A stretch of 64,000 nt of DNA from Amoebidium appalachense (taxonomy: Eukaryota > Ichthyosporea), in NCBI GenBank assembly GCA_963693365.1, contig CAVNZM010000005.1:3782001-3846000 (forward strand). The letters run 5' to 3'. The notes under the pieces were generated by a model, which searched no databases, was not told the origin of the DNA, and saw only the letters and a list, made by a program, of their open reading frames with translations. Below are positions 18,750-31,682 of this stretch, in pieces. The position numbers and the translations under genes were made by a program. The stretch's first letter is position 1. Every line of letters starts with the position of its first letter.

Positions 18750-20700
18750 ACTTTATATCTGGACGTAAAACAGCGGTTAAAAATGTTGAGGGGCGCAGTT
18801 TACTGAAAGAGTTGATGTGGGGCTCGGGCCACAAAGAGCTTATCTGTTGAGCAGGTGGTGATTGTAGCTCGTGAATGGAAAGAGAAAATGGCGCAGTTTG
18901 TATCCGATTATGTCATACGAAGCCTCTCATCAGCTGTGTTCCAAATGATTTGTTATTTTTAGAAACGAACTTTCAAGCCCAGTGTGTACTACAATTTGTA
19001 TCCCATTCCAGTGCACAATGTTTGGTGCACTGTTGGTGGGTGGTACTGTACTGGTACACAGACAGACTGTTACAAGACACTAACTCGAACAGCAAATAAG
19101 CTTCAAATGTCCGTCCAAATACGCATTAAAGATTCACGAGAAGGTCAAAAGCTGGCTTTTTTCACTAAAGTGATGTCCACATTATTGATGGTCTAGCCTT
19201 TGTAGCCAAGACGGTGTGGTTGAAAAAAAGCTTTGGAAAACGGGAAAACGCGAAAGTGACCGTCTTTTCGACCCATCATGCACCACCGGGTGCCCGTTAC
19301 ATCAGGCAAGACCGCATCAGCAGTGGGGGTTTAATGAAAATTGAATCTCAGGCGACTTCAAGAAAACTGTTAAGAAAGATTCTATAGCTACGTTTTTAAA
19401 AAATAATTTATGTTAAAAATAAAACGCACGCATTCATATACATGTGAGTCGGCCTGCGAAGAAGGGATCATAGATGTTTTGAGTGACAGTGGTAAAGACA
19501 GGTCTTCAAATTTTCAAACTTTTCCCGAGTAATAGACCCCTTCCAAGTGTCTACTTACAAGGGAAGCGCTGTAATTGGTGGAGTGGCATCATCCAGGAGC
19601 GTAATGATTGGCTGAAATCATGTCGATAGCTTCGCCGACCTACTGGTAATTTTAGCACGGATGCGTGGGAGCTGTTCACATGGTTTTATGAAACATCATC
19701 AAGTGGAGTATTTAGGTCATTAGAAAATCAAATAATGACGCTTTTAGCTATTGTATTTCCGATTTGGACGTAAAAGCTAACTAGTTATCCCGTGATTGCG
19801 GTAGAGAGTCACACAAAAACATTTGCCTGTAAGTTGCGGAATATTTGGCGGGGAAAGCCGCCGAGATGCGTCGTGCGCGGAGCGTTTGATTGGTGGTTTC
19901 GACACAGGTGGTCCTCCACAAACTTTCCTTGTGGGAGGTGTTCAGTTTCAAAGGCTTTGAAATGAATGACTGAGGACTGAGTTTTTGTTGTAGTAGTGTT
20001 GTCACTGTAGTAATGTACATAGACTAGACATGAGAATATAAATATTGATAGTAAGGCTAGTACAACTTCATAAGGTTTTCAATGGGCGTTTCATTTGGCA
20101 CTATTCTGTAATTGGCTTAGCTATACGAATAATCAAAAGACCCCCATACGTCACTGAGCCTGTGTTGGGGCATTGAGGAGGATCCGCCACGGCAACTTTA
20201 TCTGTCCAATTGGCTCGTGTTCAATGTACGTGAATTGGTCGCATGGTCTATTTTAATACGAAGGCCATTATTCACCGAATACAAAGGCTTTGACGTCTTA
20301 TAAAACGGTTTTTGGCCTCTTTAGTCGACTGCAGTTACTACAAAAGTATGGCAATGGCGTCAAGTTGGCAGCTATGCTCATCACCAGCGCTCAGTTTGGT
20401 GAACCAATCACAAGCGACCAACTTATCGCTATTCCAGCGGCCGCGGCCTATTCCCGACCCTGTCCAGGGTGTGAAATCACTGTGACACATGTGCCGGCAT
20501 GCCCGGTCGGTAATTCAGGCTGTTTGAACTCACTTAGTAGTTCCCTGCCTGGTTCATCCTACCGAATTTTCCAAGAGGTCATAATGACCCCTCTAATAAT
20601 TCTCTGGTTGACTTGGTAATGTAGTATTCGATGGAATGAACTGCAGAAAGCGACATGTACTCGGTGCCACTCAGCCTCTCATGCATGAATCAGTGACTCG
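18750..20700. other. Intergenic between divergent F-box and coilin genes
   Basis: Unique, mostly repeat-free sequence. It contains several CCAAT/ATTGG motifs (near 19577, 19610, 20209 and 20236), as expected of a region serving two divergent genes. Small open frames, for example 20290-20619 on the plus strand (109 codons), match nothing I recognise, so no gene is called. Confidence 0.5.
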
Positions 20701-20709
20701 CGTTTCAAG

Positions 20710-21069
20710 TTTAGGGCATTTTTGAGCACGGACTCCCGGCCATGAGCCGGCGATCGCGGCCCGGGCTGAGACTGGCTCGCGAACCTTTGCCATTTATGGA
20801 AGGTATTTTCTGATGACGTCATACTACCCTAACATTATGATTTGAGTTCGCACGTGCACTGACAACTGACAACACACAAGGAGTGGCGTTTTTTAGGGCA
20901 TTTTTTAGCACGGACTCCCGGCCATGAGCCGGCGATCGCGGCCCGGGCTGAGACTGGCTCGCGAACCTTTGCCATTTATGGAAGGTATTTTCTGATGACG
21001 TCATACTACCCTAACATTATGATTTGAGTTCGCACGTGCACTGACAACTGACAACACACAAGGAGTGGC
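20710..21069. repeat. Tandem 182-bp duplication with a CRE-type palindrome
   Basis: 20710-20887 and 20892-21069 are almost identical, period 182 bp. Each unit holds a GC-rich stretch (ggccatgagccggcgatcgc) and the perfect palindrome atgacgtcat (20813-20822 and 20995-21004). The core TGACGTCA is the classic CREB/ATF bZIP site. It lies about 1.8 kb upstream of the first coilin coding exon and 2 kb upstream of the F-box gene. Regulatory function is an inference. Confidence 0.75.
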
Positions 21070-21229
21070 ACTCCGTGCCGAAGGGATTCTGCATACTCTG
21101 AAGAGGAGTTATGGAGGAGTACAGAGCATACGAGCAGGTCTGCAAGGGTGATTGACTTGGGCTTGTCCTCAGCTCTGGTTCAGTTTTCAATATAAGGTCA
21201 TCCCTGCATGTCGCCTTTCAAGAGTCCCT

Positions 21230-22300
<1,071 letters not shown>

Positions 22301-22587
22301 TGTACCAATATTGAATCGTGCATTTTCCATATTATAAACCACCCTCCGTGTCTTTTTTTTTGGAAGGGGAACTCATAATCTTCACCGTCTTTCACTGTCT
22401 TTTCCCTTTTCCCTGAAGTATTCACTTCCACTCACCTCACTCGCTGTATATTGTATATCTTCTTCTCTGTCTTCTTCTCTCTTCCCCCCCTCCCCCCCTC
22501 CCCCCCCCCCCCCCCCAAAAAAAAAAAAAAAGAAAAAAAGAAAACCGGTCTTTCGCACTGCCCTTGCCTATTGCCTGCTTGAATAAG

Positions 22588-22810
22588 TTGCCCTGCTCGT
22601 CTCTGATCAAGACGGGTGACCCACCCATCAAGTGAAGCAGCATCTGAGTTGGGTTGTCTCGACGAGGTGACTGGGTCGAACTCGGTATTGTGGATGACTT
22701 TTCCCCTCTGCCCTGAGGATGGGCTCTGCTTGTTGTTCATGCTCTTTGTGTGTGGCAATGTGCATTATGTTGCCCTACTTCGTACTCTATAATTTATTCT
22801 TATCCCTCTC
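22588..22810 (+). repeat. G-tract-anchored dispersed repeat, inverted long copy
   Basis: Reverse orientation relative to copies a-e. It carries cctgctcgtctctgatcaag, gggtcgaactcgg, cctgaggatgggctctgctt and cttcgtactctataatt, ending in a C-rich tract. It matches the reverse complement of 36469-36740 along its length, which shows that the full element is at least 220-270 bp. Confidence 0.7.
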
Positions 22811-22862
22811 CCCCCCCCCTCCCCTCCCCCGGATCTTCTTCTCATCTCCGTTTTTCCTACAG

Positions 22863-23262
22863 ATCAAGAAAATGGACCGACTTCGCCTTCGTGTGGAGGG
22901 TGAGGTGGGCGGTGCCCCCCTGAGGTGCTGGTATCTTGCCGATGCACAGCTGTGCCCCACCGTGGACTCTTTGGCCCAAGCGTTGGCCCAGAAACTTGGC
23001 CTGCCTCCTGGTGTGTTATCATTTCTTTTATCAACATTGGCTGTATGTTGGCACTCGATTCCTTTCCTTTTTCTTTAACCATCTTTTCTCCCTCCCTCCC
23101 TCCCTCGCTCCCTCTCTCCTTCCATCCCTCGATCACACCCCCTCACACAGACACACTCTCAGAGAGGCTCTGTCTGTCCCCCCCCCCCCCCCCCCCCTCT
23201 CCTTCCCACCCTTCCTTTCACTTGTCTCTTCACACACAAACACACACACACACACACACACA

Positions 23263-23353
<91 letters not shown>

Positions 23354-24497
23354 CCCCCCCCCCCCCCTTCCTCCCTCCCTTTCCCCCCGCTCTCACTCCT
23401 CTTTCCCCCCCCCTTCTCCCCCCCCCCCCCCCCAAAAAAAAAAAAAAAAAAAGAAAGAAAGAAAGAAAGAAAGAAAGAAACTCCCTGCTGCCCTCTCCCC
23501 TTCCTTTCATCCCTTCCTTTCCTCTTCTGTCTGTGTGTTTATGTTGTGTTGATGGTTGTGGAGGTTGTTGGTGGGAAGTGGCAGTAGCAAGGGGGGGGAA
23601 GGTGAACGTTGGCATTCACACGCTGTTCTGAATGGCATGGTGGTTGTTTGAAGGGGGGGAGGGGGGGGGGGGGGATTTGAAGCAGATAGCCAGAAGCTGA
23701 AGGGATGACTCAAGGAGAGCAGGAAAGTGATAGCAGTGGAAGGACCGGAAAGGTGTGGATGGATGGTTGTAGGTTTATTGATATTGGTGGAGTGTTTTCC
23801 ACGTTGTTTTGCCACATTTAGTGTGAGTACCTTTGTAAGTGTAGGCATCATTGGGGTGAAAGAAAAGGTAGAAGGAGACTGTGTGCTAAAGAAGACATGG
23901 TTCACGATAGGGGAGGAGTATAGAGGGATTGGAACAGAGCAGCTGAGGACAGTAGCGTTGTCGGGGTACACACACTGACATATGAAACAAACACATACGC
24001 ACGCACACATGCTCGCACATTTACACGTGCACATGCACACACGCACACACGTACACACACGCGCACACATTTTTGTCCCCTGCTGGCTCACACACCCACA
24101 TGCAGTCAGGATCTACATGGATGGATTTTTAGTTCCTCCCTTTGAGCCAACAACCCTACTGAGAGATGGAGATTTAATTAGGTGTGTATACATCCCCCCC
24201 CCCCCCCCCCCATCCCCCCATCGTTGCCACCCTTTGCTTCACACGTTTGTATGCTTGTTTGTGTTGTTGAAGTGCGGGGGGAGGAGGGGGGGGGGGAGAA
24301 GGGGGGCTATAAGTGTAGAAAAGTCCCGGGGGGGGGGGGGGGGGTAGAGGGAGGAGGTGTGGGAAGAAGGGTAGATTTTTTCTTTTTTGGGGGGGGGGGG
24401 GGGGAGGGAGGGGGGATAAGTGTAGAAAAGCTGGGGAAGGTGGGGAGAGGGGGGGAAGGGGGTTAAGTGGAGAAAAGTAAGGCTTGAGAGACTGCGA

Positions 24498-24550
<53 letters not shown>

Positions 24551-24870
24551 TGCGTGCATGCGTGTGTGCTACGGTGTGTGTGTGCGCGTGTGTGTATGTG
24601 TGTGTGTGTACCTGCCCGTATTGCTGTGTTATTGTAGTCATCTATGGAAGAGTTGAGTGAAATAGGCATAGAGTGGTTGGAGGCAGCTGGGTGAAGGAGA
24701 TGGCATATTTTGTTTGGGGATGGAAGACGATGAGGATTAGGCTATTGTGCTGGGGATTGTGGTGTGCTTGTTGCTGCTTATGTACGTTATTGTATGTATA
24801 GTCTTGGAGTGGACATGTTTATATGGAACCAAGGTGTGTATGTCTACGGGGATGGACGATGCCCGGGAAA

Positions 24871-24905
<35 letters not shown>

Positions 24906-25454
24906 CTTCATATATATATACATATAAAATTCTATGATGGCCCCAAAGAAAGTCTGGTAAGCAGTGCCTGTGCTGACCACTGACCTGATTCACCCAACAG
25001 GATTGAGGCTTCATCCTCCACACACGCATTTCCGTTACACAACACACCCACTGGCAGGTATCAGCCCTGCCCCCCCCCCCCCCCCCCCCCTTCGCCCCCT
25101 CTTTCCCCGCCCCTTTTTCCCCCGTTTATTCTCCCTGTCTTTTCTTTTCTCTTGTCGTTCTTTGTCCTTCTTTTCTTCTGGTTTTCCTCCGGGGGGGGGG
25201 GGGTCTTTCCTCCTTTGTGTTCTTAAGCTTCTGTTCTCTGTCCGCCCTCCCTCCCCCCCTTCGTACTGTGTTCCGCATTCAAAACCCCCCCCCCCCCCCT
25301 CCCTCCCTCCCTCCCTCTCTCCCTCTCACCGTACCCACACGATCTGTACGGGTCACCGTATTCTTCAAAGAGACATCCCTCACGCTTTGCTGTTGTCCCA
25401 CGGCCATGCGACAGGCATGCCCGCGTGTTCGCGCGATGGCACACGCGAGCACAC

Positions 25455-25502
<48 letters not shown>

Positions 25503-26959
25503 AGGGAGTAGCAGTTATTCTCAGAAGAAGCCTCTGGTAGTGAATCCCCCCTATTTCCCTCTCCTCCCCCTCATGCGCCCTACCCTGCATTTGCTCTGTT
25601 CTGTATCGAGAAAAAGGGAGACAACACGTTATGAACACGGGTGAACGAAAGGAGTAAAAGAAACTACCACTACAAGGAATCGGTTTCCTAACCTGGGTTA
25701 ACGCATAAACAGGGAATCGGAGCCTACCAGGACAAAGCGTTCTGTTGAATCTGACAGCACAGTGAAAAGGAAAAGTGAAATCGATGGCAGTGATGAACGG
25801 CCTACGAAAAAGAGAAAGGGGGAAAAGGAGTCGGTGACAAATGAAAAAGAACGAGAGGTGAAGAAGACAGAGAAAAGCAAAGTGAAGGAGGCAAGAAAGC
25901 GAGAAACCCCTAACGAAGAAAAGGGAAAGGAGAAAGGGAGCAGTAAAAAGGTGAAAAATGATGGGGAGAAAGGGGTAAAGGAGTGGAAGAAAACGGAAAA
26001 GGGGACGGAAGAGAAAACAGAGGTGAGCAAAAAAGGGAGCAGAGGTGAGAAGGGAGTAAAGGAGAGTCAGAAGGAGGCAGACGCAAAAAAGAAGAAAGAA
26101 AAACCGAAAAAGAAAAAAGAGTCCTCGGATGAGAGTTCTTCATCTGACTCGGAAGAGGAAGAACAACAAAAGCCGAAGGAGAAATCCGGTATAAATGGAA
26201 AGCAACCGGTCAAGGAAGTAAAAGCCGTATCCGATGATGATAAGGTTAAGAAAAACACAAAACAGAAACCCGAAAAACGAAAGACGGATTCTGAAAGCAG
26301 CAGCTCATCTGAAAGTGAAAGCAGTTTGGAGAGTGGTTCGGATTCGGATTCCGAGAGTGAAGACACCGGAAAATCCACACGCAAGGCCGCTACCCAATCA
26401 ACCGTTTCGGAACAAGGTGTCAAAAACACGGATACGGACAAGAAAAAACGAAAGAGAAAGAAGAAGAAGAAGAAGAAGAAGAAGGAGGGTGGGGTTGGGG
26501 GTGTAGGGAAAGAAAATCCGGCAAGAGAAAACATGCATGGGGTAGAGGAGGCCCATCAGGGAACCAAACAAGCACACGCACCCCGGCAGCACCAAGACAC
26601 AGTCAGAGAGGCAGTGTTGAGAGAACGGGTGGCAGAGAGAGGCCAAGGAAAACACCAAAGGTTCGAAAACGAAACAACGGTTTCAAGCAAGGAAAACACG
26701 GGGGAGAAAGGGGAGAGGCATGGGCTGGGATGGGAAAAGAACAAGAATAACAATGACGGGGAAAAACGGGGCGGGCGTGTGGGCGGAAAGGGGCAGAAGC
26801 AGGTGGAAGAGGGAGGTGTAGGGGGCCAGCCTAAGAATAGCAATGGGCCGGGTATGCCGGTCTACGGGGCTGGTCGGCGGAGGCAGGATTATGGCAGCCT
26901 GCCCCTCTTCCAGGGCACACCCAGGGTGGGCGATTGCATTGCTTTTAAGGTTAGAACCT

Positions 26960-26995
<36 letters not shown>

Positions 26996-27295
26996 GGAAC
27001 AAACTCAAGCGCGCACACACACATACACACACACACACACACTTCAGCTCACCTTACACCATGCGCCTCCCAAGCACTCAACCTACCCTCCTTTACTCCT
27101 CTGCACCATCATCCCAACAGCCTAACCCACTCACTCCACAGGCTGCTTCTGTAATACCAGCTTTGCCCCCCCCCCCCCCCCCCCCCCCCCGGGGCACCTT
27201 CTCCCCCTCTCCTCCTCGTCCTCCTCTTCCTATGCCTTGAGGCCCCTACCCACTACCACCACCAGAACGGTTGCCGCCCCCTTCACACACATACA

Positions 27296-27361
<66 letters not shown>

Positions 27362-28058
27362 GCAGACACAAACACTACACTACCATCCACCAATCCATCC
27401 CCCCCCACCTCCCCGCATAATTGATGAAAAACTTGTGTGACCCCAGTCTCACTGGTACGACAATACTTTTTTTTTCCTGGCAGCCGCCAACTTCTGGTAG
27501 CAGTTGCCCTGCCAATGTTGATTGTGCATTCCCCCCCCCCCCCCCCCCCCCCCCCCCCGGCCCCCCCCCTTTTAGTTTTCCTCCCCAAAAAGGGGAGGGG
27601 GGGGGGGGATGGCGCATAAAGCAATAGTGGGGGGAAAGGAAAGAAAAAAGGAGAAAAGGGGGGGAAAGAAACGTCATTGTGGTTTGGTGATGGAAGTATT
27701 CACACGGCAGCTTATTTCATAAGAAGGAAAAATGAAGAGAGCAAACAAGACGAAGAAAGCAACCAAGAAAGAAACATACACACACATGACGAGCCACTAT
27801 CTCACAAACAACCCTCCCATTAGATAATGGAAATGTCGACAGCCTACACACCCGAGGTTTCTGATTACAAGGTTCGTGATTTCCCCCCAAAAAAATCTCT
27901 CCCGGCTGCCCGCACACACGTACGTCGGCTAGTGTGCCCTGTAGAGTTCCTTTGCTGTGGTATGATTGGCTGGGAGACCTGGAAATCCGGCATGTGGCTC
28001 CTACCTACAATCTGATTGATGATATCATGTGGAAAGTGTCAATAAGGATACGTTCTCT

Positions 28059-28118
<60 letters not shown>

Positions 28119-28205
28119 TGGGAGACACATTCGCATAGGGTTGTGCAGGTCCTCCATGCACACCCGCGCACGGTCACGCCTCACACACGCACATCCACTT
28201 TCACT

Positions 28206-28236
<31 letters not shown>

Positions 28237-28257
28237 GGGGGGGGGAGGGGGGGGGGG

Positions 28258-28297
<40 letters not shown>

Positions 28298-28425
28298 CAT
28301 GTATAATGCATGTGAGCATGTGAACGGTACGCATACATTCCTACAAATCACTGATACAGGGACACATGCGAGCACCCACACATGGACGTGTGCTTACACT
28401 CTCTCCTTTACCCACTTCACTCGGC

Positions 28426-28513
<88 letters not shown>

Positions 28514-28911
28514 AGGGTAAGGTTATCTCCTACGACAGCGGCACAGGCACGGCACGTGTTTGGTTGGAACCCCATTCACGTGCACGCACACGTCCCCCCG
28601 ACGGCACCGTTTCCAGAAGGTTCGAATTTGTGGAGGGGGAGGAGGAGGAGGAGGAGGAATACGTTGAAGAGATGGAAGAGGAGGTGGGTGCTGGGTGGTT
28701 GCTGTTTGATTATACTCCCGTTTACGATTATAGTTATCATTGTTGTTTTTTGTTTTTGTTGTTTTTGTTTGTTTTTTTTTTTTTGGGGGGGGGGGGGGGT
28801 GCTTTTTTTTTTTTTTTTTTTTTCCAAGCGCACACTCTTGGCACAATGCCAGAGCGCTCCCATGCACATATGTTCACGCACAGAGGTACAAATATTTGCC
28901 CCTTCTCCCTC

Positions 28912-28948
<37 letters not shown>

Positions 28949-29314
28949 TTCCTTCCTTCTCCTCTCGACACACAAACCGGGCGCTAATACATATGCTGTC
29001 CACTTTTCTTCGTTGGTTTGGCAGTCCATATAGGCTTTTTGGCCTCTTGCATTTTGGTGTACCGTTGCATGGTGGGTGTGTGGATGGAGAAATGTGGTGC
29101 ATGGTGGGTTATCGTGCGGCTCGAAAGATGACGATGTGTGTTTGTGTGTGTGCGTGCGTGTGCGTGCGTGTGTGTGTGTGTGCGTGAGTGCGTGCCTGTG
29201 TACGTGTGTGCGTGTGTGTGTGGTGTGTGTATACATATGCTGATACCCGTGTGTATCGAATGTATAGGTGTGCGTTGGTGTGGGTATAGGTGTGTGCATT
29301 TGTGTTGCGTGTGT

Positions 29315-29351
<37 letters not shown>

Positions 29352-29473
29352 TGGGGGGGGGGGGATTCTGAGTTGGAGGTAACCATACTAATGATGTGTG
29401 TGTGTGTGCCTGACAGGTTGAGGTAGACTGGGGATTTCTGGTGGAGGTACGTCACATAGTCGATGCTAGCTGA
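22863..29473 (+). CDS. COIL: Coilin, Cajal-body scaffold protein
   Basis: Exons: 22863-23010 (ATG at 22872), 24106-24181, 25001-25057, 25713-26949, 27824-27871, 28513-28683, 29417-29473. The coding sum is 1785 nt, 594 residues (human coilin 576), with all phases consistent. Residues 1-71 resemble the coilin N-terminal self-association domain (LRLRVEGEV, then [12 protein letters not shown] and LLRDGDLIR). The large exon encodes a charged disordered middle with Ser/acidic patches (about 226-243 and 282-307), a poly-basic [10 protein letters not shown] tract near 331-346 (nuclear localisation) and a small RGG-like patch. The C-terminal Tudor-like domain starts in that exon ([16 protein letters not shown]) and continues as [20 protein letters not shown] and [14 protein letters not shown] before the stop at 29471-29473. 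Coilin organises snRNP and snoRNP maturation in Cajal bodies. An acceptor 9 nt before the ATG implies a 5'-UTR intron. Confidence 0.92.
23220..23480. repeat. (CA)n-(CT)n-C(n)-A(n)-(GAAA)n compound tract
   Basis: In coilin intron 1: a CA tract (23231-23264), about 43 CT units (23264-23350), a C run, a second C run (23415-23433) followed by an A run, then GAAA repeats (23453-23480). All but the last part are pyrimidine/CA type on the sense strand. Confidence 0.9.
25259..25300 (+). repeat. Tail fragment of the G-tract-anchored repeat
   Basis: cttcgtactgtgttccgcattcaaaa followed by a C run equals the reverse complement of the repeat head seen at 36469 and 58464. It is a 5'-truncated copy in a coilin intron. 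Confidence 0.65.
28061..28512. repeat. (CA)n and (GA)n tracts abutting a coilin splice site
   Basis: CA at 28061-28114, GA/G-rich DNA at 28226-28293, and CA at 28434-28511. The last CA tract directly forms the 3' splice site of the coilin exon that starts at 28513. Confidence 0.95.
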
Positions 29474-29506
29474 TGGACATAATGATGTATGACTTAAACC
29501 GGGGCA

Positions 29507-29638
29507 TAAGGGCGTGTTTGGCAGCCACCCAAAAATCGTATTTGTATTTAGGGCAAAAATCAATTGTGTTTATATAATTATTTTGTGGTATTCGTATTTA
29601 GGGGCATTATAAGATTATGGAGCGCCAAACACGCCTAA
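29507..29638. mobile_element. Short MITE with TAA target duplication (PIF/Harbinger-like)
   Basis: TAA-GGGCGTGTTTGGC at the left and GCCAAACACGCC-TAA at the right enclose 126 bp. TAA duplications and GGGCxTGTTTGG-type ends are typical of Tourist/PIF-Harbinger MITEs. No coding capacity. It begins 34 bp after the coilin stop codon and so may contribute to its 3' UTR. Confidence 0.65.
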
Positions 29639-29995
29639 ACACGAAAGTTGAGCCCGCCTGATCGTGTTTAAGTCTCATCAGTGGAATGCTGAAAGTGTAT
29701 GTTTCAGATGTTTGATTGGGCGAAGGGGTGCAAACCGAAAATAAAACATTTATTACCTCGAAGTGTAATTAAAGTCAATTTTTTTCTTTTTTTTTTCCAG
29801 CTTTATATGTATGTAAGTACTTAAATTCGTTTTTAAATATTCATGATTTATGCTATTGTAAAAAAGCATTAATGGGGAAAAGAACTAACACTGAACCGTT
29901 TTTCACCAACCTCAAAGCAAAATAACCATAAAAGGTGCACCGCGGTGCCAATATTGGATTGGATCAGAGTGATCCAATAGAAGCTCATTTTGCTT

Positions 29996-30202
29996 GTGTT
30001 TGGCTTAAAGTTATATCGTCTTTTCGAAAATCACCTCCGGAGGTGATTTTCGAAAATATGTATTTAGAGCGATGTCCATATTCTTTAGCGTAAATTGAAA
30101 CCTGTGACGTGTTTGGCACGACACATATTCGTATTCGTCTTTTCGGCGAAAAGACGAATACGATGAAAAGACGATATAACTGCGCTGCCAAACACGCCCT
30201 AA
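29996..30202. mobile_element. Foldback element with nested perfect palindromes
   Basis: The right end GCTGCCAAACACGCCC-TAA is the reverse complement of the left end at 29507-29527. A nested inverted repeat (agttatatcgtcttttc at 30009-30025 against 30165-30181) encloses two palindromes: a perfect 36-bp one at 30021-30056 and 30131-30161 (15-bp arms, one central base). It may pair with 29510 as one 690-bp element or be a separate relative. Confidence 0.65.
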
Positions 30203-30458
30203 CAATCCGCATGAAGATAGGTCGGTGGAGTTGGTAGATGTAGGATAGACCTACGTGTATGTGCGCATGAATATGAAGACGTAGAACCGGTCATAGACCG
30301 ACTCATCTGATGATATCCGTCCACAGTTGTGCATGGTGCTCACATGCACATGTTAACAACCATATTTTGAACCCCGCCACGATCACCACACGCACACACA
30401 CAGACACACACACGCTTCCCCCTCTACCCTTACCCCCCCCCCCCCCCCCCCCCCCCCA

Positions 30459-30500
<42 letters not shown>

Positions 30501-31285
30501 ACACCCCTGCCGGCCACGGTGGTTTTGTCGTGTGACCATGGACCAGGTGCAGATTCTGCCCAGCAGCAGAGACACGTTGCTGCGCCACCGCTCCTCCACC
30601 CACGTCTGCACCTCCATATTATGCTTGTGTCCGTGCATCCAATCACAAGGGTGCATGCTCGCACGTGCGTGTGTGTGTGTGTGTGTGTGTTTGTGTGTGT
30701 TTGTGTGTGTGTGTGAAAGTAAGTAAAACGAACAAAACCTCTGATCGACCTGACCACCAGTGGTCGTTTTTTGAAACGGCTAAGCTGACGGCCAAAAGTA
30801 ACTTTCGAACTCTAATTTCATTACAACTATCAAACACTGTGTTGCATAGGCTTGAAATGTGGCGCTCTTCTCAATTTTCCTGTTTCTCTTGCTGCCCTTC
30901 CATCCCTGGGAACCAAGCAACCAACCAAGCCCCCCTCCCTCCCCCCTCCCCCCCCCCCCCCCTCCCCCCCCCCCCCCTTCCCCCCCCTTCCCCCCTCCCC
31001 CCTGAACACATACACACACACACACACATACACATCACTACACCATTCACGCTTCACGTTCAGATCGGTGGACTGACAACCCATCAAGTCACCGATTGCC
31101 TCACCACCACCCAGCCAACCTTCATAATAATGATTCATTCCCCCCCCCCCATCCCCCAGCTGATACCCCGACCTGCCTCGTTCCCACACCATCTGCAATC
31201 CAGCCCTGTGCCTGCAAATACGCAAACCTTGGTGCTGCTTCGAATTCTCCGTCTCGATCTTGGTCCTCTCTAAAGACATCCCCCC

Positions 31286-31348
<63 letters not shown>

Positions 31349-31609
31349 TCAAAACCCCCACGGTTTCACCTCAGACTCCTCCTACACTTTCCTTGGGCTT
31401 TCTAGGTTTCCATAACGTGCGTGCATGTGCGTGTGCATTTGTGTACAAAGGTGCCGAATAGAGGTGCTAGTGCTTCTGCTTGTATGTCCGCATGTGTTGT
31501 ACATGCGGCGCATGCACGTGTGTGCCATTCCTTCATATCACTGAAATCAGATTCTGCGCACACGTACTAGTATTTAACCTGTGGCAGTGCCACAGCGGCT
31601 GTGCCAGTG

Positions 31610-31682
<73 letters not shown>

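Noticed and set aside
25506-25537. Possible extra coilin exon (SSYSQKKPL) between 25057 and 25713
   Set aside because: Its donor is phase 0, which would break the frame into 25713-26949; joining 25057 directly to 25713 is in phase.
31122-31361. Minus-strand frame with acidic, protein-like stretch (REDQDRDGEFEAAPRF)
   Set aside because: All three frames on both strands look plausible here and no family or splice pair supports one.
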